From: Acidobacteriota bacterium
Lineage (GTDB): Bacteria; Acidobacteriota; Terriglobia; Terriglobales; Acidobacteriaceae
Length of the DNA stretch: 34,996 bases
Assembly (NCBI GenBank): GCA_021780095.1
Contig: JAJXZK010000361.1
Coordinates: 1-34,996, forward strand
Direction: 5' to 3'
This document shows positions 15,702-24,312 of this stretch, one piece after another (the first letter of the stretch is position 1; each line of letters opens with the position of its first letter). The notes beneath the pieces were generated by a model. It was not told the DNA's origin, ran no database searches, and saw only the letters and a list, made by a program, of their open reading frames with translations. Made by a program: the position numbers and the translations under genes.

Positions 15702-16949
15702 TTAGACTGTCGCGGCAACTGGCGTCGGGACTTCTGGCTTCTTCCGCAGAAACTTCAGCGCAGGGGCGGTCATGGCTGTGGTGATCAAAGCGACCAGCAC
15801 AAGAATCGTGAACAACTGCGTATTGATCGCGCCCGCCTGCAACGCCAGGTTCACCACCACCAGGTCGATCAAGCCGCGGGTATTCATCAGGAAGCCCAGC
15901 AACATCGATTCTCGAGGCGGCAGATTGGATTTGCGCGCGCCAAAATAGGTGCCGCCCACTTTGCCGGCAATGGCAACCGCCAGCAGAACAACGAACCAGA
16001 AAAACACATTCTTGCCGCCCAGATCGCGAAATTCTGTGTGGATGCCGGTCACCGCAAAAAATACCGGCAACAGCAGTACAGAAACCAGCGGATGAATCGT
16101 GCGTTCCAATTGGCGATGCCAGTGGTGCAGGCGAGGAACGCACATGCCCGCAAGGAATGCGCCGAAGAGTGCATGAACGCCCAGCCTCTCGGTCACGAAA
16201 GCACACGCAAGGATAAAGACCAGGAAAACCGCCAACAGCACCTGCGATATATTAGGCGCGCCTTTCCAACGGACCAGCCGGGCTAGTAGAGGGCGCACCG
16301 CCCCCAGCAGGAAAACGCCGAACGCCACCAGCAAAAACATCTTCAACAGCAATATCCAAACCGTCGAGTTTGCGGAATCGATCATCAATGCGATCGCCAG
16401 CAGAACCCAGCCCAGCACATCCGCAATCGCGGCGCACACCAGCGCCAGCATGTTCAGCTTGGCATCGCCGGTTCCGTTATCCCGCAACATGCGCGCTAAC
16501 ACCGGAAAGGCGGTCGTGCTCAGCCCCACACCGACAAACAGCAGGAAAGCGGCAAAGTTGGCATTCGTTCCGTGGAAATTTCGATACATCATCACGCCCA
16601 GCCCGCAACCCAGCCCAAAGGGAATCACCATGGAAAGCAGGCTGATCTTCATGGCCGTGTGTCGCTGCTTCCACACCGATTCGAAATCCAGGTTCATCCC
16701 TTCCAGAAACAGGTAGAGAACCATTCCCAGTTCGCTGACCAACGACAAGTCATGCAGGGAGCCGAGCGGAAACAGGTTCGCAATCAAGTGCGGCATGGCA
16801 TAGCCAAACACCGAGCGCCCCAGCAGAATCCCGCCCAGCATCTCGCCCACCACCCGTGGCTGGCCCAGTTTACCCAGCAGGACACCGCACAGGCCGGTAA
16901 CCAACACAATGACGGCGATCTGCAACAAAAATAGCGCGAGTGAACTCAT
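15702..16949 (-). CDS. CPA2-family cation/proton antiporter (KefB/NapA/CHX-like)
   Basis: The 415-residue integral membrane protein has about 12-13 transmembrane segments and exchanges Na+ or K+ for protons. Family marks are the first-helix block LGKLGQPRVVGEMLGGILLG, the phrase LGMVLYLFLEGMNLD, STTAFPVLARML, the ion-site segment CAAIADVLGWVLLA with its conserved Asp, HALFGAFLAGMCVP, and MLLGFLMNTRGLIDLVVVN near the end. No RCK/TrkA nucleotide-binding domain follows, unlike KefB or KefC. The open frame extends 43 codons further upstream (to 17078), but that part is Arg-rich and unlike the family; the ATG at 16949 (MSSLALFLLQIAV) gives a natural start. Ion specificity cannot be read from the sequence. 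The 243-nt gap before it holds only a CTCGCT/AGCGAG palindrome at 17134-17147. Confidence 0.9.
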   Translation of the reverse strand: MSSLALFLLQIAVIVLVTGLCGVLLGKLGQPRVVGEMLGGILLGRSVFGYAMPHLIANLFPLGSLHDLSLVSELGMVLYLFLEGMNLDFESVWKQRHTAMKISLLSMVIPFGLGCGLGVMMYRNFHGTNANFAAFLLFVGVGLSTTAFPVLARMLRDNGTGDAKLNMLALVCAAIADVLGWVLLAIALMIDSANSTVWILLLKMFLLVAFGVFLLGAVRPLLARLVRWKGAPNISQVLLAVFLVFILACAFVTERLGVHALFGAFLAGMCVPRLHHWHRQLERTIHPLVSVLLLPVFFAVTGIHTEFRDLGGKNVFFWFVVLLAVAIAGKVGGTYFGARKSNLPPRESMLLGFLMNTRGLIDLVVVNLALQAGAINTQLFTILVLVALITTAMTAPALKFLRKKPEVPTPVAATV

Positions 16950-17192
16950 GCGTGAACTGAATGCCTTTTCCTGTTGTATCAGGATGTCGGACGTAGTGTC
17001 GCAAGCGGGATGGCGACGGCTTCTTTTTCGCGCGCGGCGAAATGACGAAAATGAAAGCGCAGGGGCGCGCCGCTGCAAAATGCTCTAGTGTATTTCCGTC
17101 AGGAGAAACGTATCCCTAGACTGGAGCACGTTACTCGCTTGAGCGAGGTGATGGCTCGCGGGTATCAAAGAAAATGAATTGCAACTGGTCGC

Positions 17193-17519
17193 TCAGTAGC
17201 GATTGAAATTGCGAATCGTGTCGCTGGCGGCATTGGCTGCTTTGCCGGCCGTGTCCTGCACCGCGCCTGCCACCTGGTCCACCACGCCGCGCCCGGCCAG
17301 ATCATCGTCGCCTATGATCCGGCCGACGCCTTCTTTCACTTTTCCCAGCAGGTCTCGCCCGGTTCCTGCGATGCGCTGCTTGCTTCCCCACAGGTCGGTC
17401 CTATCCGCGGCACTCTCCATCTCGTCGTACTCTGCAGCGTGCCGGGCGGCACGGCGATCCAAAAAGATATACGTAGCGACGATTCCAAGAGCAAGGGGTA
17501 TCCAGGTTTGGCGCTTCAT
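17193..17519 (-). CDS. CsbD-like stress protein with N-terminal membrane anchor
   Basis: The 108-residue protein begins with a membrane-spanning segment (about 4-20, WIPLALGIVATYIFL). It continues with a CsbD-like domain in which GTGRDLLGKVKEGVGRIIGD and DLAGRGVVDQVAGAVQDTAG show the family's G-K-x-KE-x-G repeat pattern. CsbD proteins are abundant general-stress proteins of unknown activity; in Bacillus the gene belongs to the sigma-B regulon. The ATG at 17519 is fixed by AGGAG (17528-17532, reverse complement) 8 nt upstream; the longer frame from 17570 lacks such a site. It lies divergent from a small disordered-protein gene, in a block of stress genes. Confidence 0.8.
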   Translation of the reverse strand: MKRQTWIPLALGIVATYIFLDRRAARHAAEYDEMESAADRTDLWGSKQRIAGTGRDLLGKVKEGVGRIIGDDDLAGRGVVDQVAGAVQDTAGKAANAASDTIRNFNRY

Positions 17520-17592
17520 TGGTTTTTCTCCTGTTAGAGGGTAGGATGCCGAAGGACCTTTCGTGAACACAGCGGGTCAGACTGTTCGTTTC

Positions 17593-17626
17593 GTTACCGG
17601 CCAGCCCTCGTCCTCGCTCCGGTAAC
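17593..17626. promoter_or_regulatory. 8-bp inverted repeat in a divergent intergenic region
   Basis: A perfect inverted repeat, GTTACCGG at 17593-17600 and CCGGTAAC at 17619-17626, spaced by 18 nt, lies between the csbD-like start (17519, minus) and the small gene at 17705 (plus). It could be a dimeric regulator site or a hairpin in the leader; the sequence alone does not decide. Confidence 0.35.
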
Positions 17627-17704
17627 TACCGCAACAGTGCCGCGGCTGCCGAAGCCCCTATCTTTCTTCCTGCATCCTACGCTGTAGGGCAAGGAGAGTG
17701 AACC

Positions 17705-17914
17705 ATGACCCCAGCTTCCGAAAAAACCAGCAGAAATGTACGTACCGATTCAAACCCCGCCCCAACCACAGCATCCCACCCTGCCATTGACCGCAATGCG
17801 CCCGCCGGGTCCGAAAACTCGCTCGGCGCGGAGAGCGTTCGCGACGGCCGCCCCGCCACCCAGGACGATGTCGTCGAGGCCAAGGACGAGATGCCGCCTG
17901 GCCCGCCCTCCTAG
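17705..17914 (+). CDS. Small disordered hypothetical protein (69 aa)
   Basis: No family is recognised. The 69-residue product is hydrophilic and low in hydrophobic residues, rich in Pro, Ala, Ser, Asp and Glu (ending EAKDEMPPGPPS), and so is likely to be disordered. It is accepted as a gene because an ideal AAGGAG (17691-17696) lies 8 nt before the ATG, and it stands between csbD-like and hsp20 genes with no competing frame. Such small hydrophilic proteins next to CsbD and Hsp20 suggest a role in general or desiccation stress, but that is inference from neighbours only. A competing frame on the minus strand (17658-17930) is Arg/Trp-rich and has no comparable ribosome binding site. Confidence 0.6.
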   Translation: MTPASEKTSRNVRTDSNPAPTTASHPAIDRNAPAGSENSLGAESVRDGRPATQDDVVEAKDEMPPGPPS

Positions 17915-18024
17915 CTAAGATCGCAAGCAAAGCCTATTTTTCAATACGTTACAGGAAATAACAAATGTGATAGAAATACGCTCATATTATCTTCCTACTT
18001 GTGCTATAGTATTTCCAGGCGCAC

Positions 18025-18084
18025 CGGATGGGCTGTCGAATCTCGCCCGCCGTGTCCCCACCTATTTCAACCATATTTAGGAGG
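18025..18084 (+). promoter_or_regulatory. Candidate RNA thermometer covering the hsp20 ribosome binding site
   Basis: Two consecutive hairpins are predicted in the leader. Hairpin I pairs 18025-18033 with 18045-18052, GC-rich with one bulged A and a G-U pair. Hairpin II pairs CC-A-CCTA (18058-18064) with the Shine-Dalgarno segment TAGGAGG (18078-18084) through six base pairs and one A-A mismatch, around a 13-nt loop. A stable upstream stem followed by an imperfect stem that masks AGGAGG is the arrangement of ROSE and fourU-type thermosensors of small heat-shock genes. Pairing was judged by eye; no energy was computed. Confidence 0.5.
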
Positions 18085-18091
18085 AAGACCC

Positions 18092-18613
18092 ATGGCCATC
18101 TCACGTTGGACACCATTTCAAGACATGTACACATTGCAGAACAGCCTCAATTCCTTTCTGCGCGAAGCTAATCGCGGCGAGGACGAGTCCCTCTCCTCGA
18201 GCGCGTTCGTTCCTCCCGTCGATATCTACGAAGATGCGAATCACATTGTGCTCAAGCTGGAAGTCCCCGGCATGAAGCTCGAGGACTTCAACATTGAGTT
18301 GGAAAACAATGCCCTGACCGTTCGCGGCGAGCGCCGCTTCGAAAAGGAAACCAAGGAAGAAAATTATCATCGCGTCGAGCGTCGCTACGGCAGCTTTGCC
18401 CGCGTGTTCACGCTTCCCAACACACTGGACCAGGAGAGCGTGAAGGCACACTACGATGCCGGTCTCTTAACCATCGAACTGGGCAAGCGCGCTGAAGCCA
18501 AGCCGAAGCAGATTAAAGTTTCGGTCAGCGGAGCCACCCCGAGCAGCGGTCCAAAAACCGTCGACTCCAAATCAACCGAGTCGAAACCAACCGAGTCCAA
18601 ACCTGCGGCATAA
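18092..18613 (+). CDS. Hsp20/alpha-crystallin small heat-shock protein
   Basis: The 173-residue holdase chaperone binds unfolding proteins and hands them to ClpB/DnaK systems. The N-terminal region is TPFQDMYTLQNSLNSFL. The alpha-crystallin domain (about 40-140) begins VPPVDIYEDANHIVLKLEVP, contains LTVRGERRFEKETKEENYHR and SFARVFTLP, and ends with AGLLTIELGK. A C-terminal IxV-like anchor (KQIKVSV) precedes a tail with repeated STESKPTESKP units, which is longer than usual. The ATG at 18092 is fixed by AGGAGG (18079-18084); the frame is open back to 17999, but that part is unlike the family. The clpB gene follows after a terminator-like hairpin, so both may be heat-induced yet separately transcribed. 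Confidence 0.95.
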   Translation: MAISRWTPFQDMYTLQNSLNSFLREANRGEDESLSSSAFVPPVDIYEDANHIVLKLEVPGMKLEDFNIELENNALTVRGERRFEKETKEENYHRVERRYGSFARVFTLPNTLDQESVKAHYDAGLLTIELGKRAEAKPKQIKVSVSGATPSSGPKTVDSKSTESKPTESKPAA

Positions 18614-18654
18614 TACCTTCGAGGCAGGATCGGATGGATTTGATTCATCCAGGC

Positions 18655-18694
18655 AGGGCAGGCGTTCGCGGAAATACGCGACTCCTGCCCTATT
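18655..18694 (+). terminator. Rho-independent-like terminator after hsp20
   Basis: An outer 8-bp perfect stem (18655-18662 with 18684-18691) encloses an inner TCGCG/CGCGA stem (18666-18670 with 18677-18681) and is followed by ATTTCC. A smaller 8-bp hairpin (18632-18639 with 18643-18650, one G-T pair) precedes it. It lies 40 nt after the hsp20 stop and before clpB; the T-tract is short. Confidence 0.6.
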
Positions 18695-18746
18695 TCCTCA
18701 TCCATAGATCGCTTCAGAGATTCCACACGAAAGCGGGACACGCACC

Positions 18747-21377
18747 ATGGCCGTTCGCTGGGACAAACTTACTGTAAAAGCGCAGGACGCCGTACAGACG
18801 GCCACCACTCTGGCCAGCGACAACGGCAATCCGGAGTTGCAACCCACGCATTTGCTCTTGGCATTGCTACAGGATAAAGAAGGGATCGTCACGCCCGTCC
18901 TGCAGAAGGCCGGGGCGAACCCGGAAGCCCTGCGCGCGAAGCTGGAGCAGGCGCTCGCCACATTTCCCAAAGTTTCCGGGGATTCCAACCAGGCCCAGCC
19001 CTCGAAAGCCTTCCTCAAGGTTGTCGAACAGGCTTTTCAAGAGGCCACCAACTTTAAAGACGAATATGTCTCCACCGAGCACTTGTTGCTCGCCGTCGCG
19101 CAGCAGAAAAACGATCCCGCGCAAATGGCGCTGGCAGCCGTCGGCGCCAGTCACGATGCGATTCTCCGTGCTTTGACCACCGTGCGTGGCACGCAGCGCG
19201 TCACCGATCAAAATCCTGAAGCGAAGTTTCAGGCGCTCGAGCGCTATGCTCGCGATCTGACTGAATTGGCGCGTCGCGGCAAGCTCGATCCCGTGATCGG
19301 CCGCGATGAAGAAATTCGGCGAGTGGTTCAGGTGCTTTCGCGCCGCACCAAAAACAATCCTGTGTTGATTGGCGAGCCCGGCGTCGGCAAAACTGCCATC
19401 GTCGAAGGCCTTGCGCGCCGCATCGTTTCCGGCGATGTGCCCGATGTGTTGCGCGATAAGCGCGTCATCTCGCTCGACCTGGGAGCCATGCTGGCCGGGG
19501 CAAAATACCGCGGAGAATTTGAAGATCGTCTAAAGGCCGTATTGAAAGATATTGAAGATGCCCAGGGCGGCATCATTCTTTTCATCGATGAGTTGCACAC
19601 TCTGGTCGGTGCGGGCGCGGCAGAAGGCGCGATTGACGCCAGCAATATGCTCAAGCCGGCACTGGCGCGCGGCGAGCTGCGTGCCATCGGCGCCACCACG
19701 CTGAATGAATACCGCAAGTACATCGAGAAAGATGCGGCCCTCGAGCGCCGCTTCCAGATCGTCTACGTCGGGGAACCCAATGTCGAAGACACCGTCGCGA
19801 TTCTGCGCGGCCTCAAGGATCGCTACGAGACCCACCATAATGTGCGCATCAAAGATTCCGCCATCGTCGCCGCGGCAACCTTGTCGCATCGCTATATTTC
19901 CGACCGCTTTCTGCCCGACAAAGCGATCGACCTGGTGGACGAGGCAGCCGCATCGCTCGCCATCCAGATCGGCTCGGTCCCGACTGAAATTGATCAGATG
20001 GAACGTCGCGCCACTTCGCTTGAAATTGAGCGCACCGCGCTAAAACGGGAGAAGGACGAAAACTCCAAAGAGCGACTGAAAGAAGTCACCAAGGAGTTAG
20101 CGACATTGCACGAAGAAATCGCAGCCCTGCGCGCGCATTGGCAGCAAGAACGCGGCGACATTACGCGTCTCGCGGACCTGAAGAAGCAGGTGGAAGCCTT
20201 GCGTCAGGATGCGGAGGAGCAGACACGCCGCGGCAATTTCGAACGCGTCGCGCAGATCCAGTACGGCGAACTCCCCAAGCTGGAAGCCGAGCTCAAAAAG
20301 CTGAACGCCGCCCAGGAAGGCGCTGCCGGCGGACCGCGCATGTTGAAAGAAGAAGTCGACGAAGAAGACATTGCAAAAATTGTCAGCAAGTGGACCGGCA
20401 TCCCCATCTCTAAAATGCTGGAAGGCGAGGTTCAAAAACTGGTGCAGATGGAAGACCGTCTGCGCGAACGCGTCATCGGTCAGGACGAAGCCCTGCGCGT
20501 GGTTGCGAATGCGATTCGTCGTTCTCGCGCCGGCCTCAGCGATCCGAAAAAACCGATTGGCTCCTTCATTTTTCTCGGGCCCACCGGAGTCGGCAAAACC
20601 GAAACCGCGCGCGCTCTGGCGGAATTCCTGTTTGACGATGAGCAGGCCATGACCCGCATCGATATGTCGGAGTACATGGAGAAGCATGCCGTTTCGCGCT
20701 TGATTGGCGCGCCTCCGGGCTATGTTGGCTATGATGAGGGCGGCCAGCTGACCGAAGCCGTGCGCCGTCGTCCGTACTCTGTCGTGCTGTTCGACGAAAT
20801 CGAAAAAGCGCATCCCGATGTCTTCAACGTGCTGCTGCAGGTGCTCGACGATGGCCGCCTCACCGACTCGCGCGGCCGCACCGTCGACTTCAAGAACACC
20901 GTGCTCATCATGACCTCCAATCTGGGCGCGCAATTCCTGAATACCGAAGCGCTGCAGGACGAAGCCTCCTTCGATGTCGCCCGCGAGCAGGTGATGCAGA
21001 TTCTGCGGCAAAGTTTCCGTCCGGAATTTCTCAACCGCGTCGACGACATCGTCATCTTCCGCCCGCTCGGCGAAGAACAGTTGGAGCACATCCTGACCCT
21101 GCGCATTGCGGATCTGAATCGTATGCTGGCCGACCGCCGCATCACCGTCGAGATGACCGAGGCAGGGAAACGTCAGCTGTTCTTGACCGGCTATGACCGC
21201 GCCTACGGAGCGCGCCCGCTGAAGCGCGCGATTCAACGCCTCATCCAGGACCCGCTCGCCATCAAGATTCTCGACGGCGAAGTGGTCCACGGCGACCACG
21301 TTCTGCTCGACGCCGATCCGCTGCACAATCGGCTGGAGATCAAAGTCCTCGCCCGCACCGAAGTCAACCTCGGCTAG
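18747..21377 (+). CDS. clpB: ClpB protein disaggregase
   Basis: The 876-residue hexameric AAA+ chaperone resolubilises aggregated proteins with DnaK. Domains in order: Clp N-domain (1-150), NBD1 with Walker A GEPGVGKT at 209-216 and Walker [10 protein letters not shown], the ClpB-specific coiled-coil M-domain (about 410-530, rich in E, K and R), and NBD2 with Walker [39 protein letters not shown] and Walker [15 protein letters not shown]. The sensor-2/C-terminal block is [20 protein letters not shown]. The M-domain and the absence of a ClpP-binding loop mark it as ClpB rather than ClpA or ClpC. Length is normal for the family. It stands downstream of hsp20, its functional partner in holding aggregates in a recoverable state. 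Confidence 0.97.
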   Translation: MAVRWDKLTVKAQDAVQTATTLASDNGNPELQPTHLLLALLQDKEGIVTPVLQKAGANPEALRAKLEQALATFPKVSGDSNQAQPSKAFLKVVEQAFQEATNFKDEYVSTEHLLLAVAQQKNDPAQMALAAVGASHDAILRALTTVRGTQRVTDQNPEAKFQALERYARDLTELARRGKLDPVIGRDEEIRRVVQVLSRRTKNNPVLIGEPGVGKTAIVEGLARRIVSGDVPDVLRDKRVISLDLGAMLAGAKYRGEFEDRLKAVLKDIEDAQGGIILFIDELHTLVGAGAAEGAIDASNMLKPALARGELRAIGATTLNEYRKYIEKDAALERRFQIVYVGEPNVEDTVAILRGLKDRYETHHNVRIKDSAIVAAATLSHRYISDRFLPDKAIDLVDEAAASLAIQIGSVPTEIDQMERRATSLEIERTALKREKDENSKERLKEVTKELATLHEEIAALRAHWQQERGDITRLADLKKQVEALRQDAEEQTRRGNFERVAQIQYGELPKLEAELKKLNAAQEGAAGGPRMLKEEVDEEDIAKIVSKWTGIPISKMLEGEVQKLVQMEDRLRERVIGQDEALRVVANAIRRSRAGLSDPKKPIGSFIFLGPTGVGKTETARALAEFLFDDEQAMTRIDMSEYMEKHAVSRLIGAPPGYVGYDEGGQLTEAVRRRPYSVVLFDEIEKAHPDVFNVLLQVLDDGRLTDSRGRTVDFKNTVLIMTSNLGAQFLNTEALQDEASFDVAREQVMQILRQSFRPEFLNRVDDIVIFRPLGEEQLEHILTLRIADLNRMLADRRITVEMTEAGKRQLFLTGYDRAYGARPLKRAIQRLIQDPLAIKILDGEVVHGDHVLLDADPLHNRLEIKVLARTEVNLG

Positions 21378-21426
21378 CGAATGCCTCTGGTCTTCAACGC
21401 AGCGCAACAAAACAGGAGAAACCACT

Positions 21427-22068
21427 ATGAAAGTTGGAATCATCGGTTCTGGAATCGTAGCGAAGGCGTTGGGAGATGGCTTCCTCACGCACGGCCATGA
21501 AACCATGCTGGGCACGCGAGACGCAGCCAAGCTCGCCGACTGGCAACGCGAGAATCCCGAGGGCCGTGTTGGCAACTTCGCCGACACCGCCGCATTCGCA
21601 GAGATCGTCGTCCTCGCGGTCAAAGGTCTCGTCGCTGCAGAAGCCTTGCTCGGCGCCGGCGCCAATCATCTTGCCGGCAAGGTGGTCATTGACGCCACCA
21701 ATCCCATCGCGGATGTGCCACCTGATCACGGCGTGCTCAAATTCTTCACCGGCCCTAACGAGTCGTTGATGGAATCGCTGCAGCAGCAGTTTCCCGCCGC
21801 TAATTTCGTGAAGGCATTTAATTCTGTTGGCAGTCACTTCTTCGTCAATCCACAATTTGCTGCAGGCAAGCCCACCATGTTCATTTGCGGAAATGACGAA
21901 CCGGCTAAGGCCACAGTGATCAAGATTCTCGATCAATTTGGTTGGGAGACCGCCGACATGGGCGCCGCCGAAGCCGCACGCGCCATCGAACCGCTCTGCA
22001 TCCTCTGGTGCATCCCAGGATTTACGCGCAACGAATGGACTCACGCGTTTAAGTTACTGCGGAAGTAA
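21427..22068 (+). CDS. NADPH-dependent F420 reductase-like dinucleotide-binding protein
   Basis: The 213-residue protein is a single Rossmann-fold unit. It starts MKVGIIGSGIVAKALGDGFL (GxGxxA nucleotide-binding loop) and continues GHETMLGTRD (Arg after the second strand favours NADP) and VVLAVKG. KVVIDATNPIAD and ANFVKAFNSVGSHFFVNPQF are typical of COG2085 (F420:NADPH oxidoreductase-like) proteins. It ends with a helical segment. Whether it uses F420 cannot be told; many bacterial relatives lack F420 and are uncharacterised oxidoreductases. An AGGAG site (21414-21418) lies 8 nt before the ATG. It follows clpB after 49 nt and may be read through from it. Confidence 0.85.
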   Translation: MKVGIIGSGIVAKALGDGFLTHGHETMLGTRDAAKLADWQRENPEGRVGNFADTAAFAEIVVLAVKGLVAAEALLGAGANHLAGKVVIDATNPIADVPPDHGVLKFFTGPNESLMESLQQQFPAANFVKAFNSVGSHFFVNPQFAAGKPTMFICGNDEPAKATVIKILDQFGWETADMGAAEAARAIEPLCILWCIPGFTRNEWTHAFKLLRK

Positions 22069-22100
22069 GCGCTTCTAAAGCTGTTTCGGCAGAGTTCCTG

Positions 22101-22391
22101 CTACGCCTCGTAGTCCAGTTCCGCGGCGACGGCCAGCAGCGGCATCAGCCAGTCCACCAGTTTCTGGTGCACAGGATGAGTGAAGTAGGCCGCGAGCGCC
22201 GCTTCATCGCGGAACTTCATTACGCCGCCATGAGTAAATCCCTGCGAACGCGGCGAGGTGTTCGCGCTATAGCTCGTCTCGATCAGTCCGGGAATCTGTC
22301 CCTGCAGGTCACGAATTTTTTCCGCCGCCTGTTGTTTGTCTTGCTCGGTGGCCTGCGGTTTCCATTGAAACAAGAATGTATGCACGATCAT
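22101..22391 (-). CDS. Dabb (stress-responsive A/B barrel) domain protein
   Basis: The 96-residue protein has a ferredoxin-like alpha/beta barrel. IVHTFLFQWKP opens it with the conserved His, KIRDLQGQIPGLIETSYSAN follows, and THGGVMKFRDEAALAAYFTH and HPVHQKLVDWLMPLL complete the Dabb signature. The domain occurs in plant stress proteins, olivetolic acid cyclase and many small bacterial proteins of unknown role. ATG at 22391 is preferred: AAGGAG (22397-22402, reverse complement) is 5 nt upstream, whereas the GTG at 22394 would be too close. It is convergent with the F420-reductase-like gene. Confidence 0.88.
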   Translation of the reverse strand: MIVHTFLFQWKPQATEQDKQQAAEKIRDLQGQIPGLIETSYSANTSPRSQGFTHGGVMKFRDEAALAAYFTHPVHQKLVDWLMPLLAVAAELDYEA

Positions 22392-22449
22392 CACATCTCC
22401 TTATCTTTCTCAGGCGCGCAGTTCCACAGCCATCTGTACCTGGCGCAAG

Positions 22450-23337
22450 TCAATCCGAGGGGCTATGGTGATAGACGTTCTGGCCCTGTTTGGTGACATA
22501 ACGACGCGTTGCGCCGAGCAACCCCGTCAGCGATCCGCGTGGAATGCTTTGTAGTAACGGATTTACCAGCCACGCGAAAATGGCCGGCACCCCGCGGCTC
22601 AGTCCGATCGATTCTAGTTGAACATACACGCCGCCATCCTTCGCCTCCAGCCGCCAGAAGCTGTCGAGCCGCCAAAGATAGCCGTGGCCATCATCGACCG
22701 GAAATTCCCGCTCGTCCGCCTGTCCCGCGTCCTTCAGCTCGACGATCCGCGTAGAGTAGGAATTGCTCACCACACGGTCCGGACCGTCGCGTTCATAACG
22801 GATATCGTAATCGGCGTTAAGGACGACCGTGACCAGCGAGTTCTTGTAGAACTGTAGGAACACTTTGAAGTTGTCGCCGCTCCGCTGCAGCAGTCTCGAT
22901 TGGCTCACATCGGGTTTGTAGATCACCTTGTAATTGTCGTAATCCTGGGCGACTGCAAGGGTCTGCGCCAGCGACACGTGCGGGATGAAGATCACGCCAA
23001 TCCAGTCGTGAATCAGGCCACCGGGAACCTTGATGGGATTGCCTTCCACTTTCGCATGCAGCTGTTCTACCAGGATCTGCCCATCACGAAGCTGCGCATA
23101 GGCTTCTCGGCGGCGTTCCTCCGGCAGACCAGCAATATAAAGGAAGGGGCCATTCCGGATTTCCGCCTGCATGCGCGCGTCTGACGCTGCAACATAACTG
23201 TCAAACGCCATCGCAGTCTGTTTTTTCAACTTGGCCGCGTGCAGCGTTTGCGTAACCAGGCAAACCAGCATCGCGCATATCAATAACGGTCGCGCGGAGT
23301 TGCATATCGATCGATAGAATGGCCTACCGAGCTTCAT
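22450..23337 (-). CDS. Secreted START/SRPBCC-like hypothetical protein
   Basis: No named family is recognised with certainty. The 295-residue product has a signal peptide (about 1-34, LLICAMLVCLVTQTLHA). The mature part looks like a helix-grip (START/polyketide-cyclase-type) fold, with strands VTVVLNADYDIRYERD, RVVSNSYSTRIVEL and GGVYVQLESIGLSRG and a C-terminal amphipathic helix (AIFAWLVNPLLQSIPRGSL). The middle phrase QTLAVAQDYDNYKVIYKPDV matches the helix region of such domains. It would be periplasmic and might bind a lipid or another hydrophobic ligand; this is inferred from fold hints only. The ATG at 23337 is preferred over GTG 23343 because an AGGG lies about 7 nt upstream. It follows prmC on the same strand after about 96 nt. 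Confidence 0.7.
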   Translation of the reverse strand: MKLGRPFYRSICNSARPLLICAMLVCLVTQTLHAAKLKKQTAMAFDSYVAASDARMQAEIRNGPFLYIAGLPEERRREAYAQLRDGQILVEQLHAKVEGNPIKVPGGLIHDWIGVIFIPHVSLAQTLAVAQDYDNYKVIYKPDVSQSRLLQRSGDNFKVFLQFYKNSLVTVVLNADYDIRYERDGPDRVVSNSYSTRIVELKDAGQADEREFPVDDGHGYLWRLDSFWRLEAKDGGVYVQLESIGLSRGVPAIFAWLVNPLLQSIPRGSLTGLLGATRRYVTKQGQNVYHHSPSD

Positions 23338-23433
23338 CTGCACACCCTGGAAACAAGCAGCGCCTGTTTCGAAAAAATTCAGCGGTGGACCAACGCTCTC
23401 CTTGCTTTCAATGGCGATCCGTCGCGTCCGACT

Positions 23434-24312
23434 CTAGCGCTTGCGTGTCACCGCGACGCGTGGAATGCCTTGCAAATCCGGAAGAAACTCCACGCTCTCC
23501 CAATCTGCGCCATTCAGCAACGCACCAACCGAGTCGCGCTGGCCTTGACCAATTTCCAGCATCAGCCACCCACCGGATACAAGCAGAGGAAGTGAATCTG
23601 GAATCAGCCGTCTATATACTTCGAAACCCGTACGCCCGGCGAACAGCGCCCGCGCGGGTTCATATTCACGCACTTCAACGGGCAAGGATTCGCGTTCTGA
23701 ATCGGCGACATAGGGCGGGTTCGATATGATCGCATCGAAGTGCTCGTCCGCAACCGCGCTCAGCAAATCCGACTCGCGAAAGCGAATGCGCGCGGCCACT
23801 CCGTTATGTTTCGCGTTCTCCGCCGCAACAGCCAGCGCCGCCGGGCTAATATCGAGCGCAACGATTTCAGTCGTCATCAGCGAATGCGCCAGCGCCACTG
23901 CAATCGCGCCCGATCCGGTACCGACATCCGCTATGCGCGCGTTCTTCACCCCCTGCAGTCGCGCGATCGCAGCTTCCACCAGGTGTTCCGTCTCGGGTCG
24001 CGGAATCAACACATCCGGCGTGACATGAAACGGCAGTCCAAAAAATTCCTGCTCGCCGGTAATGTACTGGACTGGAGTTCCGCGCAGGCGTTGCTGCAGC
24101 TCTGCATTGAATGCCTCTGTCTGCAGCGCCGTCAGTGGTCGCTCGCGATAGGCATACATTTCCGCGTGCGGAATTCCCAGCACATGCCGCAGCAGCAGGA
24201 TTGCATCCGAACGGCTACGCGCCGCAGGAATGGAGTCGGACTCGTCCAGCAGGGAAGTCCCCCACGCGATCGCATCGCCGATAGTCATCGACTCCGCGAA
24301 CATCCCTCTCAT
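23434..24312 (-). CDS. prmC: PrmC (HemK), release-factor glutamine N5-methyltransferase
   Basis: The 292-residue enzyme methylates the Gln of the GGQ motif in release factors using S-adenosylmethionine. It has the N-terminal helical substrate domain (about 10-95), then [19 protein letters not shown] (91-109), the SAM-binding glycine loop [15 protein letters not shown] (128-142), and the catalytic NPPY at 198-201. [14 protein letters not shown] lies near the end. Its ATG overlaps the prfA stop (ATGA at 24309-24312), placing enzyme and substrate in one coupled transcript, a common prfA-prmC arrangement. Confidence 0.96.
   Translation of the reverse strand: MRGMFAESMTIGDAIAWGTSLLDESDSIPAARSRSDAILLLRHVLGIPHAEMYAYRERPLTALQTEAFNAELQQRLRGTPVQYITGEQEFFGLPFHVTPDVLIPRPETEHLVEAAIARLQGVKNARIADVGTGSGAIAVALAHSLMTTEIVALDISPAALAVAAENAKHNGVAARIRFRESDLLSAVADEHFDAIISNPPYVADSERESLPVEVREYEPARALFAGRTGFEVYRRLIPDSLPLLVSGGWLMLEIGQGQRDSVGALLNGADWESVEFLPDLQGIPRVAVTRKR

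Noticed and set aside
16950..17078. N-terminal extension of the antiporter
   Set aside because: The 43 extra codons are Arg-rich and unlike the family; the ATG at 16949 begins directly with the first membrane helix.
17658..17930. Minus-strand frame opposite the small disordered protein
   Set aside because: It has no ribosome binding site, while the plus frame has a perfect AAGGAG at the right distance.
17930..18080. A CIRCE operator or sigma-32 promoter before hsp20
   Set aside because: No TTAGCACTC/GAGTGCTAA pair and no CTTGAA/CCCCAT pair are present. The AT-rich part has only TATTAT and TATAGT boxes without a matching -35, and a 7-bp GGAAATA/TATTTCC pair that could be chance.
20097..21665. 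A 522-codon open frame on the minus strand opposite clpB
   Set aside because: It lies opposite a perfectly conserved ClpB sequence; its product shows no family motifs and it has the composition of a GC-rich shadow frame.
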